Shown: one piece after another, positions 45,440 through 56,883 of the stretch
How the letters are laid out: the number at the start of each line of letters is the position of its first letter
Position numbering within the stretch: the first letter of the stretch is position 1
Notes under the pieces: model-generated
Databases searched by the model: none
What the model saw: only the letters and a program-made list of their open reading frames with translations
What the model was told of the DNA's origin: nothing
Assembly (NCBI GenBank): GCA_964017125.1
Contig: OZ024904.1
Coordinates: 797,652-861,651, forward strand
Direction: 5' to 3'
Length of the DNA stretch: 64,000 nucleotides
DNA from: Flabesymbios commensalis
Lineage: Eukaryota > Annelida > Polychaeta > Terebellida > Flabelligeridae
Position numbers and translations under genes: made by a program

Positions 45440-45942
45440 TATACATCTCAGGTCATCCAGTCACGGGACATGGCGACATACATCTCAGGCCATCCAGTCA
45501 CGGGACATGGCAACCTAACATCTCAGGCCATTCAGTCACGGGACATGGCGACATACATCTCAGGCCATCCAGTCACGGGACGTGGCAACCTAACATCTCA
45601 GGCCATTCAGTCACGGGACGTGGCAACCTAACATCTCAGGCCATCCAGTCACGGGACGTGGCGACCTACCATCTCAGGCCATCCAGTCACGGGACGTGGC
45701 GACCTACCATCTCAGGCATCCAGTCACGGGACGTGGCGACCTAACATCTCAGGTCATCCAGTCACGGGACCTGGTGACCTGACATCTCAGGTCATCCAGT
45801 CACGGGACGTGGTGACCTACATCTCAGGTCATCCAGTCTCGGGACGTGGCGACCTAACATTTCAGGTCATCCAGTCACGGGACGTGGCGACCTACTTCTC
45901 AGGTCATCTAGTCACGGGACGTGCTGACCTACTTCTCAGGCC
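45440..45942. repeat. 37-38-bp minisatellite, 13 units
   Basis: The unit is CATCTCAGG(C/T)CATCCAGTCA followed by CGGGACGTGG(C/T)GACCTA. Thirteen head-to-tail units are counted by the CAGTCACGGGA core. Left units carry GGACATGG and GCCAT variants, right units carry GGACGTGG and GTCAT, so variants are clustered along the array. It lies in the spacer between the two convergent methyltransferase genes. Frames reading SGHPVTG are repeat artefact. Confidence 0.93.
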
Positions 45943-46005
45943 AACTCTATACTCTAATGTTATTCAAATCAACAATCAAATGTCAACAATAAAGCTAACC
46001 AAACA

Positions 46006-46141
46006 GGGGCGTGCACATGTGGGTCAGAGGGGTCCTGACCCTTTTCAGTTGCAGATTTAGAAAAATTCCTGGAATCCCTATATTTTTCTAAATTTTACCT
46101 CTTGGATCCCACCCCTTTGACGGAAAGGTGCGCACGTCCCT
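46006..46141. mobile_element. MITE with CAGGGGCGTGCACA ends (hAT-like)
   Basis: CAGGGGCGTGCACATGTGGG and GGTGCGCACGTCCCTG are inverted ends. CCAAA lies on both outer sides. The interior is partly palindromic (TTTAGAAAAATTCC, TATTTTTCTAAA). About 136 bp. The CAGGG termini suggest a hAT-type non-autonomous element. Confidence 0.72.
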
Positions 46142-46145
46142 GCCA

Positions 46146-46570
46146 AAGTATGATTTGATGGAATTTATTTAGAATAACCTCGGATAGAAGGCAAAATGTT
46201 AATACAATAATTTTTTGTATGGCTTTTTCAATTGGTATATTGCATGGCGTAATGAGAAATATGAAATATGAATGACGAAAATGGTCATACTTTTTCCAGC
46301 AATCGTTTAAATGTAAATAATATAGGCCTACTACCAATCTGGAAGTCGTCCAATAAACTATATCAGACGTAATGTAAGCGACTTTTAGTTTAGCGTTGGA
46401 ACAACGTTGGACGTATATTGGATACGTTCATTAAATGTTTGACTCGATGGAATAGTAGTATATTTTCTTTAGATTAACATCGGATTTTATTTTTATATAA
46501 TTTTTTTTTGTATGGCTTTTTCAATATTGGTGCATTGTATAGCGCAATATGAAACATTGAATGATAATGA
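46146..46570. repeat. Local diverged direct repeat (two units)
   Basis: 46146-46280 and 46436-46570 share TTTTTTGTATGGCTTTTTCAA, GATGGAAT, and a following CATTG(T/C)AT(A/G)GCG(C/T)AAT block. The units are about 75-80% alike by eye. Decayed fragments of the CCCAGCAAACAC MITE family (GTTGGGCCAACATT, CTGGCCCGAGATTTA) follow at 46690-46910. Confidence 0.65.
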
Positions 46571-47194
46571 CAACTAGAACAGGAGTTCCCAAACTCCGAG
46601 GCCCGGTTTTAGTCTGTTTGAGTGCTATAGACAAAAAATCGGCTTAATATTTTCCAAACATAACAGTGTATTGATCTCCCTCATGGTCAATCGTCTACGA
46701 CGCTGGCCCGAGATTTATCCATCACTGGGTCTGCTGTATTCTTTGCGCAAACACGTGGCACTGACATTGAAACAGCATTAGGTGATTGTGCCGTATTTTC
46801 TGACTCTTACATTGTTATGGGGTGACGCTTTCCACCACTGCGTCAGAAACACCAGATAAAACAATACATCGGCCCTATCACCGTCTGTGACGTTGGGCCA
46901 ACATTATTCCAACCAAAACGATTTTTTCTGAACACTTTTTAAAGTCGAAAGTACTTAGCCTAGGGATCTCAAACGTTATATTTGACATGTTCATAAGGAC
47001 TGGTGTACAGAAATGTCAACCGTTTCCCAGACAGATCATCACTCTTTCTCCCAAATAAGACACAAACTCGAGCAAAATAAACTTAATAGGCTCCTGGCCA
47101 ATGGCCGGGCCTAAAAATGACCATATATTTGCCTACAGTCGTCTAAATGAAAATGTTATACTCCCAAGATTTAGGTTTTTTTAGCATTGGTCTA

Positions 47195-47335
47195 ATTTTG
47201 AATGTCCAATATGCAATAAGTAACCAACTTTATATTGCGAATGCCCAATGTTCAATAAGTAAGCAACTTCATATTGCAGATGTTCATTATTCAATAAGTA
47301 ACCAGCTTCACGTTTGAATGTCCAATATCGAGTTA
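47195..47335. repeat. Short minisatellite, 3-4 units of about 42 bp
   Basis: The units share TTCAATAAGTAACCAACTT with TATTGC(G/A)(A/G)ATG(C/T). They give the periodic reverse frame LLNIGHSQYKVGYLL, which I regard as repeat artefact. Located downstream of the second methyltransferase gene. Confidence 0.75.
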
Positions 47336-47572
47336 CTCCAGGATCTGATGGACTTGAGTGTGAACTTGTTGAAGTTATCCATGACCGCGAAATAGGCCTT
47401 ATTTGCTTACTGGCAAAATCAAAATAGGGTCCTGCAGAAAAAGCGACCACTTCAAGAACGAACACCATCATTTTTATGGTCATATAAAGATGTTCATGAA
47501 ACATTCGTCATGCAGTGTCATGAATAAACTCGTATATACAAATCAGTTATTCCTTAACTGATTAGAATTTAA

Positions 47573-49481
47573 TCATATTTCTACATCTTGTTTTCTCACA
47601 AATATTATACTGAATATACAAAGAGGAAGTCGCCTCCCAAAGATATCGCTATTTTTTAATAATTCACATTCTTTTTTAAAGTTAATGCCAGAATCATAGT
47701 ATCCGTGTTCTGCAAATAAATCAATTATGGGTTGATTTGGACTGTGGTTCATTTCTACAATCCATACTTTCACGGGGATTGACCAATCCATGGTTTGTAA
47801 AACTGAATATTCTGCTCCTTCCACGTCCAGAATAAACACATCTATTTGTTCAAGTCCTGCTCGTTTTAACAATGACCCCAGGGGTAGGCACGGTACCTGT
47901 ATTACACGTTTATTTTTAGCTTTTGAAAAGGCGATCATCTTTTCATCCACTAAGTGCCCCATTGCACGTTTGCCAGTAAAATTGATCGCCCCACCAGGAC
48001 AATCTCCAGCTGCTGCTCCAAAACTTGTGGTGTTAGGGCGATTTTTTAACACGAGTTCGTAATTTACAGGATTAGCTTCAATCAGTAAACCTTTCCAATT
48101 CAGGTGTCTTTCAAAGAAGAGTGAAATACTAAGGTCGAGTCCATTGAAGGCACCCATTTCTACAAATGTGCCACCACATTTTAAAGGTTGAGAAAAGAAA
48201 TGTTTAAAGATAACGAAATCCTCTCCTCCTTGACTGTGGATTGTGTACGGTTTCTCCAATAAACATTCTGAAATCAACACAAAGAGGTGATTAATAAAAG
48301 CCGAAATGGCAATGTAATAAGTATAGCCTACCCAAGATAATATGTACCCAATTCAATTGCGTTAACTCATTTTACCATGACAAATGTTCGGCGTTGATTA
48401 GCAGTGTAAAAGTACCCAAACTAAGATGTAACCAATTCAAATTAATTTCTTTAATTCATTGGTTTTGGCAATATTTGTTTAGCAATGCAAATGTACCCAA
48501 GATAGAATATACCCAATTCAATGTAATTTCACTCATTGATATACCTGATTAATATTTACAATCTTGAAACCATAATTATTACCACATCCCGGGTTGTAGT
48601 GCTCTCATAACACTAATTTAGCCATGTGCTAATAACGTAACAGGGGTATCAAATGAAAATCAGAGGTTTCAAATTACATTTGAAACCTCTGGTCTAAAGG
48701 CAGGTATCGAACGGGTGTCACGTGGGCCGCCGAGCTCTGATCAGGCCACTCAGCAGTAGCAGCGCGTACACCTGTACACTGTGTGCACACACGCGTGACC
48801 TGCAGGTAGACTAAACTAGCGCTAAATGACTAACATAGGCTAGGCCCAAGACTACGGCAAAGTTCTATTTATCGTCATTGACTGCATCACCTCATATTAT
48901 ATTGTAAGGCTACAGTTGCAGAATCAACATCATAAAGGGGATGGAGTTCAGTAGGGCCATCCAGATGGTCCTATTTATAACCATCCAACTGGTAGGTCTA
49001 GTCTACTAGTTTCATCTTGTTTTTGGTAATTATAGGCTTAGGTCTACATGGACATTGTGTATGATGGTAATAATAGTAATAGCGTGTGTTTTGTCGGCAA
49101 TTGTGTTAATTTGAGAACCTTCTTGTGAGAGTTGATCACTCCCAGGGTGCTTTAAAAACCTCGCCTTCGGCTCGGTTTTCAAATCACCCTGGTCGTGATC
49201 AACTCACACAAGTCGGTTCTCAAATGAACATAATTACCTCCAAACACACGCTATTGTATAATTATAACCTCACCTGATTTTACTGATGGAAATATATATT
49301 CTTTTAACTGTCCATATTTCGTCTGGCTGATACTTGGCCAATGTTGAGGGAAATAGTTATTTGCGTCCTCTGGTTTATCTTGTAGGTTAGATCCAGATTG
49401 ATGCCACAGGAACAGAACTGATACAAAAGCAACCAGCAACACAACAATCACAGTGTTTTTATTTTGAATAAATCCACGCAT
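47573..49481 (-). CDS. FkbM-type methyltransferase family, type II membrane protein (copy 2)
   Basis: Two coding exons on the minus strand, 49481-49274 and 48267-47573, join in phase 1 at the same codon as copy 1 (S|E before CLLEKPY) and give 300 residues. As in copy 1, ATG lies just after a CTTTCAG acceptor (upstream of 49481), pointing to a shared non-coding first exon design. The anchor is at residues 11-26 (VIVVLLVAFVSVLFLW) and the methyltransferase domain starts at about 70. Motifs are FVEMGAFNG, LIEANP, FILDVEGAEY and VWIVEMNHSPNQP. SAM motif I has N at 111 where copy 1 has D113, and the C-terminal tail differs (IFVRKQDVEI against IFVRRQGRRK). The intron is 1006 bp against 183 bp in copy 1, mostly because of repeats, including the palindromic element at 49080-49254. 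Confidence 0.9.
49080..49254. mobile_element. Palindromic MITE inside the copy 2 intron
   Basis: ATAGCGTGTGTTTT and AAACACACGCTAT are the outer ends. Inside, TTTGAGAACC with GGTTCTCAAA and GAGTTGATCAC with GTGATCAACTC continue the pairing around the core CCTCGCCTTCGGCTCGG. The whole 175 bp can fold back. Its right end is about 20 bp from the splice donor of exon 1 (intron starts at 49273 on the minus strand). A separate 31-bp perfect hairpin, CAGAGGTTTCAAATT with its complement, lies in the same intron at 48661-48691. Confidence 0.8.
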
Positions 49482-49765
49482 TGTGACTGAAAGAGAAAAA
49501 AATACAGAGAAAATATTGAAGGTTATTTTGCAACAGAAGATATAACCTATTTGTGAATATATTATAAATTTGTCAATGTGATAATTCCTAAGGTTATTTT
49601 CCTTATTTCCATCTTCAAACATCAAGTTTTGTGCGGCACATAAACACCTTGAATTCAATATGCTCAGCGTAGCGTACACACTACAAATATCTCGGGCCAA
49701 TCATATTGACTACCAACAAAAATGTCATCTGACCCCAGTGTGACCTTATGCACTGAGACTATCCA

Positions 49766-49860
49766 GCCAACATTAGACATTAACCCAATGCTGTTTCAAC
49801 ATTGAACCATCATGGCTGGCCCAACATTAAAACAACATTGGTTTAACTTGCTGACGTCCT
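49766..49860. mobile_element. Decayed palindromic MITE (CCCAGCAAACAC family)
   Basis: CCAACATTAGACATTAACCC, CCATCATGGCTGGCCC and AACAACATTGGTTTAAC retain the family's core order, but the CCCAGCAAACAC termini are gone. Confidence 0.55.
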
Positions 49861-51183
49861 TTACCGCCGCTAATTAATATACATGTTATCATTACCCATC
49901 TGTGGTTTTGTTTCTGCTATGCACGTGTTGCCAAGGCTAAAGCTGTGTTTTTTGTGGCTAAAGCTGTGCGTAAGCACTTCGTATGAATAGCTTAACACCA
50001 TACGTAGTTCTCAGGGTATTCCTAACGTGACGTCCACCCTACATTGAGGGGGCTCTTTGAGGCGTTCTTACAGTTCTTAGACATGTCCAAGACTAAGCCA
50101 CGAGAATCCAAGAATTACCTTGACCGTCTTGACAAGTCTTTAGATTAAGAATATATGGGTATATAAATATAGATGTAAATAAACATCCTATCATAAACAA
50201 AATGTTTGCCACTTTTTCATAAACGTACCAATATTTGTCTGCATTGTTCACTTGGATGGTTACACTACCGGTATCTATGATTTGACTGCGCAACTTTGTC
50301 AAAGTGCAATCATCTTTGTGTAGACTAGTCAATTTTTCTAATTACTTGTCTATGCGGACAATTTAACAGTACAAGTCAGTAGGACAAACTTTCCTCTACC
50401 TTGGTCCAATTGTTATCTGTAAATTTACGAATTATACTATGCCACTTTTATTTTTTCCACGTGCCTGTACAGTTACGAGATTGTTATAACTCATATAATT
50501 TCAGTCAGGCACGTTTTTGTGAAAAAAATGACTTTGTATTATCTTTATGATAATTGTCATAACTTCTTTAAAAGTACTCTCGAATGCCAGTATGTGTTTG
50601 TGATTTATTATTGTTTGTTGTGTTTGTATTTCCATAAATGCCTATGCAATCGATAGGCTTTCACATACAGGCTTTTACAGGATAGAAATACAGAGCTCAA
50701 TGATAGCACCATTATGATCGTAAGTATGCCGCAATGAATCAACATGTTCTTATTAGTTACTTCTAGTGGCAATTCTACCAACGCCGTAAGAATTCAGACA
50801 GTCATACAATGTTCATACTAATGTGGCCAGGTTTGAGAGAGGTGATCGTGAGGCGACAGTAAGGCGTTCATACAAACTGAACCGTAACTTTACCGATATC
50901 GTAAGAAGGTTTCGAAAACTTATGTGACGCCATACAAACGTTAATAAAATTGGAAATAAAGATTAGTACAAATTTATTGGTGGTACAAACCTATGTGACT
51001 GAAAATGCAGCTAATATAATATCAACAGGCAAGCTAAGAACAACAAATCTTTTTGCAGTTTAAACTATATGGTCAAATGTGTAAGATGTATCGCACGCAA
51101 CATGGACGCTACAGACAACTATGCAGTACAATACCCTCTGCAAATATTACATTATAGATTATAGATATATATAAACATGAATG
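49861..51183. other. Unannotated stretch
   Basis: ACGTGCCTG at 50459 and CAGGCACGT at 50506 form a short inverted repeat. Otherwise I see no gene, RNA or transposon end. The reverse frame at 50093-50332 has one hydrophobic stretch but no support. Confidence 0.4.
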
Positions 51184-51432
51184 TTAACCCTTACAGCGCG
51201 GGGATAGACATTAGTCGTCAAAATCTGACGTCTCTAGACGTCAGATTCTGACCACTAAAGTCTATCCCTGCACTGTAAAAGCGAAAATATTTCTAATGGT
51301 CGTAGACCCATAACATAGGTATTCAAATGAATCAGAAAGGGCTGACTAAGACATTTATGATGATTTCAAATTGAAAAAAATCCATTTGGTTGTAATGTTT
51401 TTTACAAAATAATTCAGCGCTTTAAGGGTTAA
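51184..51432. mobile_element. piggyBac-like MITE, well preserved
   Basis: TTAA-CCCTTACAGCGCGGGG at the left and GCGCTTTAAGGG-TTAA at the right. The subterminal palindrome (GTCGTCAAAATCTGACGTC, GACGTCAGATTCTGACCAC) is followed by CCCATAACATAGGTATTCAA and GACATTTATGATGATTTCAA. About 249 bp. Confidence 0.88.
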
Positions 51433-51530
51433 AAACAACAACTCATTACTAGGATCAGAGTTAACCCTTGTGCTGCTTGAACCCTTATATACTGCATACG
51501 GTTACACGTAATTTTCATTCCAAGTTAAAT

Positions 51531-51799
51531 AAAGGTGATCAATCACCCCTTATATGGTATGAATAATTATGTCCTTGATATATGGGGTGATTGGCTATCA
51601 TGTGACCCCCTCAGAGGGTCACATGATAGCCAATCACTCCATATATGGGGGTGATTGGCTATCATGTGACCTTATCACAGGGTCACATGATAGCCAATCA
51701 CCCCATATAGGTAAACAATTGTGCCCCATCTTGTGGCAACTTTGATTTATTTGTCACAAAATTATTCATACTATATAAGTGATGATAGATCACCTTTAA
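51531..51799. mobile_element. MITE with 40-bp inverted ends and a double hairpin
   Basis: TAAAGGTGATCAATCACCCC, TTATATGGTATGAATAATTATG at the left pairs with CATACTATATAAGTGATGATAG, ATCACCTTTA at the right. The interior holds two tandem 63-66-bp hairpins (51580-51648, 51645-51710), each GGGTGATTGGCTATCATGTG with its complement. It sits between two piggyBac-like MITEs. The TTAAA / TTTAA borders hint at a TTAA target. Confidence 0.8.
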
Positions 51800-51830
51800 C
51801 ATTGCTAATTAGTTAGTAGTAGATGGTTAT

Positions 51831-52072
51831 TCAAACCTTACAACGCTGAAATATATTTGTGTAAAGGAGACCGAATATGTTTTTCAATTTAAAGTCATCA
51901 TATATGTATTTGTTAGCTCTTTCCGCTTCATTTGAATACCTATGGTATCAGGCTATAGGTCTACGGCCATTATAAATAATGTTCTCTTTCAGTGCGGGGA
52001 TCGACGTCAGAATCTGATGTCTCTAGGCGTCAAATTCTGCCAGCCAAAATCGGTCCCCGCATTGAAAGGGTT
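51831..52072. mobile_element. piggyBac-like MITE, reversed, diverged
   Basis: Starts AACCTTACAACGCTGAAATA and ends GGTCCCCGCATTGAAAGGGTTA. The right end is nearly identical to the repeated part of the 38-bp minisatellite unit at 21190-23186 and is the best local model for its source. Confidence 0.82.
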
Positions 52073-52206
52073 ACTAGAATAGTTGAAGATGCCGACATTG
52101 ATAATTAATTTGTGGTAGATGGCTAGTTAATTAAACACTTCAATTTGGGAGGTGTCCATTTTTGAAGAACTATATTAAAAACAAAACTTGGACGATTGAA
52201 TGATAC

Positions 52207-52497
52207 TAGTGCTGGGGCCCTAGGGTAGTGGTTGACACCGCTGCCTTTCACACTAGAATTTGGGGTTCGCTTCCCGGTCTCAGTAGTTTCAGAGAAACAA
52301 AAGATGTTTCTTCCCCATCCACTCGCAAAGCTTCGTATTGTGGGGAGCCTCCATGACCGAAAGGGTTTAAATTTCGAATCCTGCGTCTAGAGGGCTGTTT
52401 CATACCACTCATCTCACCATCCTCAGGAGGTTCTCCTGACCCAATTTAGCCTGTATGTGCACAAAAGTGACCTAAAGCCCGATTCATTTCATTTTTT
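52207..52497 (+). mobile_element. Dimeric tRNA-derived SINE (family A)
   Basis: GGGGCCCTAGGGTAGTGGTT (A box), GGGGTTCGCTTCCCGG (B box), linker AGAAACAAAAGATGTTTCTTC, a second monomer with an internal deletion (CATGACCGAAAGGGTTTAAA), and a 3' body ending TTCATTTCATT. Imperfect direct repeats TTGAATGATA and TTGAATGACA flank it (52197-52206, 52498-52507). It is older than the copies at 580 and 57403. Confidence 0.85.
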
Positions 52498-52507
52498 TGA
52501 ATGACAT

Positions 52508-53161
52508 TATTTGTGAGGTACTTACAGGCTTGTCAGGAATAAATTCGTCCTCGAGGCCTCTCTTGTGAAGATCAAGAAGTGGGCGCCGTCACATTGGCTT
52601 GCAGTTCATGTTATTCCAGATTTCTCAGTCTGGGCAGTTTTATAAATATTGAATAGTTTTAAAGTTGACCTCGATACAATTTAGTAAATTAGTTAAAATT
52701 TGTTTTATGTCCTCAATTAGGCATTCATTACATGTCAAATTAACTTTTGAAATATTAACTAACGTTACAGTTCTGAGTAATGTGCAGGGTAGCTGTGCGG
52801 AAGACTAGAAAATATAGTTTCTAAAATGTTATGAAAATCGGTTGAAAATTGAGCGTAAAATTAGTAAAAACCCTGGTAAAAACCCTACCATGCAGACTAT
52901 TACCTAACGTGGGGTTCGTCACCAAACTAACAAACTAACAAATGTTGACAGTAATAACAACTTGAGATTATTGAAAATCCTACGCTACAGGCTAACCTGA
53001 CAATTACAAATGTTGACAGAGAAGAATTATAATGCGTGGTCAAACAGCTCAACAAATCTTATAACTTATCCAGCTGTGACTGATCAATAGTGATCACTGC
53101 CCCACTGTCCATCGATTACACCCTTTCACGGCTAGAATCACCAGCTGATATGCAGACGATG
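52508..53161. other. Unannotated spacer
   Basis: A short direct repeat, TAAAAACCCTGGTAAAAACCCTA near 52865, is all I see. No gene is supported. Confidence 0.35.
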
Positions 53162-53397
53162 TTAACCCTTACAGCGCGGGGATCAACTTTAGTCGTCAAA
53201 ATCTGACGTCTACAGAAGTCAGATTTTGACGTCTAAAGTCGATCCCCGCACTGTAAGAATAAAAATATTTGTAATGGTCGTAGACACATAACACAGGTAT
53301 TAAAATGAATCGGGAAGAGCTAACTAAGACATTTATGATGATTTCAACCTTTGGTTGCGATGTTTTATACATATTAATTCAGCGCTTTAAGGGTTAA
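53162..53397. mobile_element. piggyBac-like MITE, well preserved
   Basis: TTAA-CCCTTACAGCGCGGGG and GCGCTTTAAGGG-TTAA. Palindrome GTCGTCAAAATCTGACGTC with GAAGTCAGATTTTGACGTC. About 236 bp, very close to 51184-51432. Confidence 0.88.
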
Positions 53398-53629
53398 TAC
53401 AGTGTTGTATGATGTGAGCCTTTAGGCGAACACTTTATTCATTGATAAGTGTTGTATTACTCACCGCCACCAGCTGATATGCAAAGGATGTTCACACAGT
53501 GTGGTTTGGGAAATATAACACTCGTCCAATAAATAAGGAGTGAGCCTTTATGTGAACACCTTATCCATTGGACATTGTATTTCCCACCCAATTTAGACCA
53601 AACCTTTTCAAATCTTGATGTTTAACCCT

Positions 53630-53873
53630 TTAACCCCCCACGATGCATCAAAGCATCATTTCAAATCCCTGAAAACAGACTAAGTTTTCCTACAACCAAG
53701 GTTTTTAGAACATAAATTTTCATGAAACTGGTTTACAAATACATGACAATTTTTTTTAATTTTTAAACCACATCAAATCATCTCCATCCACTGCAAGTCG
53801 AAAATAGCGACAACAATTCGCGGCTTGTAGTGGATGAAGATGACTATGGTAAATTCAGGCTTGAAAGAGTTAA
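53630..53873. mobile_element. TTAA-flanked MITE, third piggyBac-like subtype
   Basis: TTAACCCCCCACGATGCATC at the left and GGCTTGAAAGAGTTAA at the right. Inside, ATCATCTCCATCCACTGCAAG and CTTGTAGTGGATGAAGATGA form a 20-bp inverted repeat. The ends are weaker than in the 6221 family. Confidence 0.65.
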
Positions 53874-55799
53874 TTGGCTAATAACACTGATTAAAACGAC
53901 TGTATTCGTGATTAGCAAGAAAAGGGTTAATAATGGCTTCTATGTCATGTGAACCCTTTAGCTGCCGGTCTCAATTATTAGTTTTTTTATTTGCACATTA
54001 AATACCAGCTTTTTAACATGTTATTTGATAAAACGTGGCATCAATCGGCAGGATTTCAAAATCGTTAACCTCCATTTTGCCAAATCATTTTCTCCACTTG
54101 AAGTTGTGGATCGCGCCACAACAAATATTCTTATTACCAGTATTACCATAATTTATGATGTGTCTAGTTTTCTTGAAGTCATATTGTTTATCTCACCAGC
54201 CTCAAGAGGTTCCCCAGGCTCAGCTCACACTGTATGTGCTCAAAGTGACTTAAAACCTTGATTGAGCTATTTATGATGGAGACTGAAGATCGTACGCACA
54301 ATATTGTGAGCCACGTTTTTACCATTTATAACAGTGTTGAAACTGCCAGGCCTGGGGATCGAGCTATAGAACTATAGAATTTATTTTGTTCACTTTCAAT
54401 AAACTCACTAAAATGTGTGTCGAACTCCAAGTATAATTATGATTTGAAAAAAATCCTAAATTTCTTATGTATTCCGATGTTTCAGAATTGCACGTTATAG
54501 CGTTCTGGTGGCCAATGACTTGCACCAGGCAATATACATGATCAGTAATACAATGTCACCATTCTTTGTAATGTAGAATAGCAAAAAAAGTGGCCAAAGA
54601 TATGGGACAAAAACTTGTAGTAACGTTATTATTATCATGTCAGAAATATATGTTAATGACATCTTATTTTAATATGAAATTCGGAATTACTGATTTCAAA
54701 TTAGCATACATCGTCACCTTGGATATGAAAGGATGTATCTGCCATATTACAACGTGGCAAATACACCCTTTTATGTGCATGGAGCGATATATTTAATTTT
54801 TAATGACAACCTGGATAAAAATGAACTGTTCCTAAAGTACAATAGTCAGTGATGTGTCATATACCAATATGAAATAAAATTATAATATATATAGTACGTT
54901 AGTTTAGACATTGATATTTGGCCATCTGGCATGATTCAATATCCTCTCCCAAGTATACAGATGTTACCGCCATATAATTTTACGTCCATATAATATTTGA
55001 GATCAAAGCTGATTAGCAGCAGGGAACTATTTGCGGTCTAGGCTGGTTAGAAAAAAGTAATATGCAGCGATCAGCATTTAAGAAAATATCATAATACCAA
55101 ATGATGGTACTGTATATTATTTAAGTTTGAAACTGGTGATCACTGCTAACAGCATCGCAACACTATTAGCTCCTTAGTTGATGGAATTGTTATATCGTGA
55201 ACCACGATATAACAATATAATATGCAAAAGGACAATGCCACAAAGAAATATTATAATCATTAAAAAATACAGCATCTATAGCAGTATCCGTTGCTCAGCA
55301 ATTATATCAGATAACCACAATACTTGATCTGCTATACCCTGTGTAGGGTACTATGACTTTTTTTCAACTACACAGGAACAACAACTACTACTAACAGTTT
55401 AAGCTACAAACGTGACTAAATATTTAAGACTATCATATTTGTTTTTTTCCATTTTAGATGGGGAAAATCCAAAATCTAAAGAGGGGGCAGTGAAAAAATA
55501 GAAGAAAAAATAGCTTTGGATGAATTTCGTGAAAGGTTAATGAGAGCGACGAAATAATAATAATTGGAACGATTATTAAAAAAATAATAATGAGGGTGAT
55601 GAAAAAACATAGCTGGATCAAGGTTTGTTTATCTTTTCTCAAATTGACATGTTTTTTTCGTAAATTGTCAAACATCCAATGCGTGTGCTGGGCAGAATAT
55701 TACTATATCTTGTTGGTAATGTGCGGCCATAATATAATGCGCTCGTCTAAAACAGAGAAAAAACATAGAAAAAAACAAACATAAGTGGCCTAAGGGTTA
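53874..55799. other. AT-rich stretch with small repeats only
   Basis: Contains a fragment of the CACTTGAAGTTGTGGATCGC palindrome family at 54093-54122, a 70-bp family A SINE 3' body fragment at 54196-54265 (CTCAAGAGGTTCCCCAGGCT, GTGCTCAAAGTGACTTAAA), and a hairpin TTGTTATATCGTG with CACGATATAACAA at 55187-55214. No gene is seen. Confidence 0.5.
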
Positions 55800-56460
55800 A
55801 CAAATTTATTTTAAAATAACGATCGATCGCGTAATAATACAACCGCCTGTCCCTGGGAGTGGATATATCAAATAATCAATCAATTCGGTAACTTCTATTG
55901 CGCCTAAATCCTCGGAGATACGCGCCCGGAGGAGCAGAATCCAAATCGAGATTAGCTCGATGTTGAGAGTCAAAGCTTAAGTATTCAACTGGGAGTCGGA
56001 TCTCCGAGGAACTAAGGGGGGGAAAGCCGAATCGAAAAGAAAAGTCTTCATCAATTAAAGAGATATGTAGGTTTGTGAAAAAGCAAGGCTTTGAAAGTGA
56101 TGGTTTATAGTTTAAAAAGTATGCGGTATTTTACTGGTAGCCATGAAGAAAATTTAAGAGAGGCTTACATCTGCTAAAACGCGACGCTTTACAGACTACA
56201 CGTGCCAGACAATTTTGTACCCGCTGCAATCCTTCAATGTCCCGGTCAGGAAGATTGTACAAAAGGGAATTGCTATAGTCAAGATGACTAGTAGCTAGAG
56301 CACATGCAACAGATTTTGAATCTTCTGGGCAAAGGTACTTCCTGATACGCCGAAAGTCACAGATGTGATAGAAGCATATTTTGCAAGTCGCAGAGATTTG
56401 TCATTTGAAGTTAAAATCACAATAAAAAATGAATCCCAATTGTCTAACGAATGCTTCAGG
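55800..56460 (-). pseudogene. CR1/L2-like LINE fragment, C-terminal RT region
   Basis: On the minus strand, 56370-56180 reads FRRIRKYLCPED, then SHLDYSNSLLYNLPDRDIEG and LQRVQNCLARVV, the typical post-palm region of CR1/L2-type ORF2 proteins. A change of frame then precedes a HGY..VKYR segment (WLPV.YR in the family). A weak 3' part (LPVEYLSFDSQHRAN) continues to about 55830. The catalytic core is missing. It lies in the same orientation as, and just downstream of, the matrix gene's stop codon. Confidence 0.75.
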
Positions 56461-56883
56461 AAGTGTGTCGTGGTGACCCATATTTATGGCAGACAATTAT
56501 ATCATGTATAATTGTTAATTATACCACTACTCACATTTTTTCATAGATACAAAGCTGGATTTTGTGTCAACCTATTACAATAAAACGATGGAAGGTGGAA
56601 ATCAGCAGCTATTAAATCCGATTGTGTTAAATTAGTATTTTAATTCTGATTAATTAAATTCCTCCTTGTGTAAATCACTAGAGCTGAAAGCTATTCAATT
56701 TAAAATTCAGGAAGTTGTGTTTTCATGCCATCCACAACTTAAAGTGATTGAAAGTTTCTCTGATTTTTAATATTAGGTCATATTGTATATCAGCTCCCCA
56801 GAATTGGGACAGTTTTCACTGGTTGCACAAGTGCTAATACAACCGCAGAAATAACACTATAGTCAACATCAGTTCTCCGAGGA

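Noticed and set aside
45334-45744. Frame with SGHPVTGHGD repeats and a hydrophobic start
   Set aside because: It is the 38-bp minisatellite read in frame. There is no splice or start context, and the other frames repeat in the same way.
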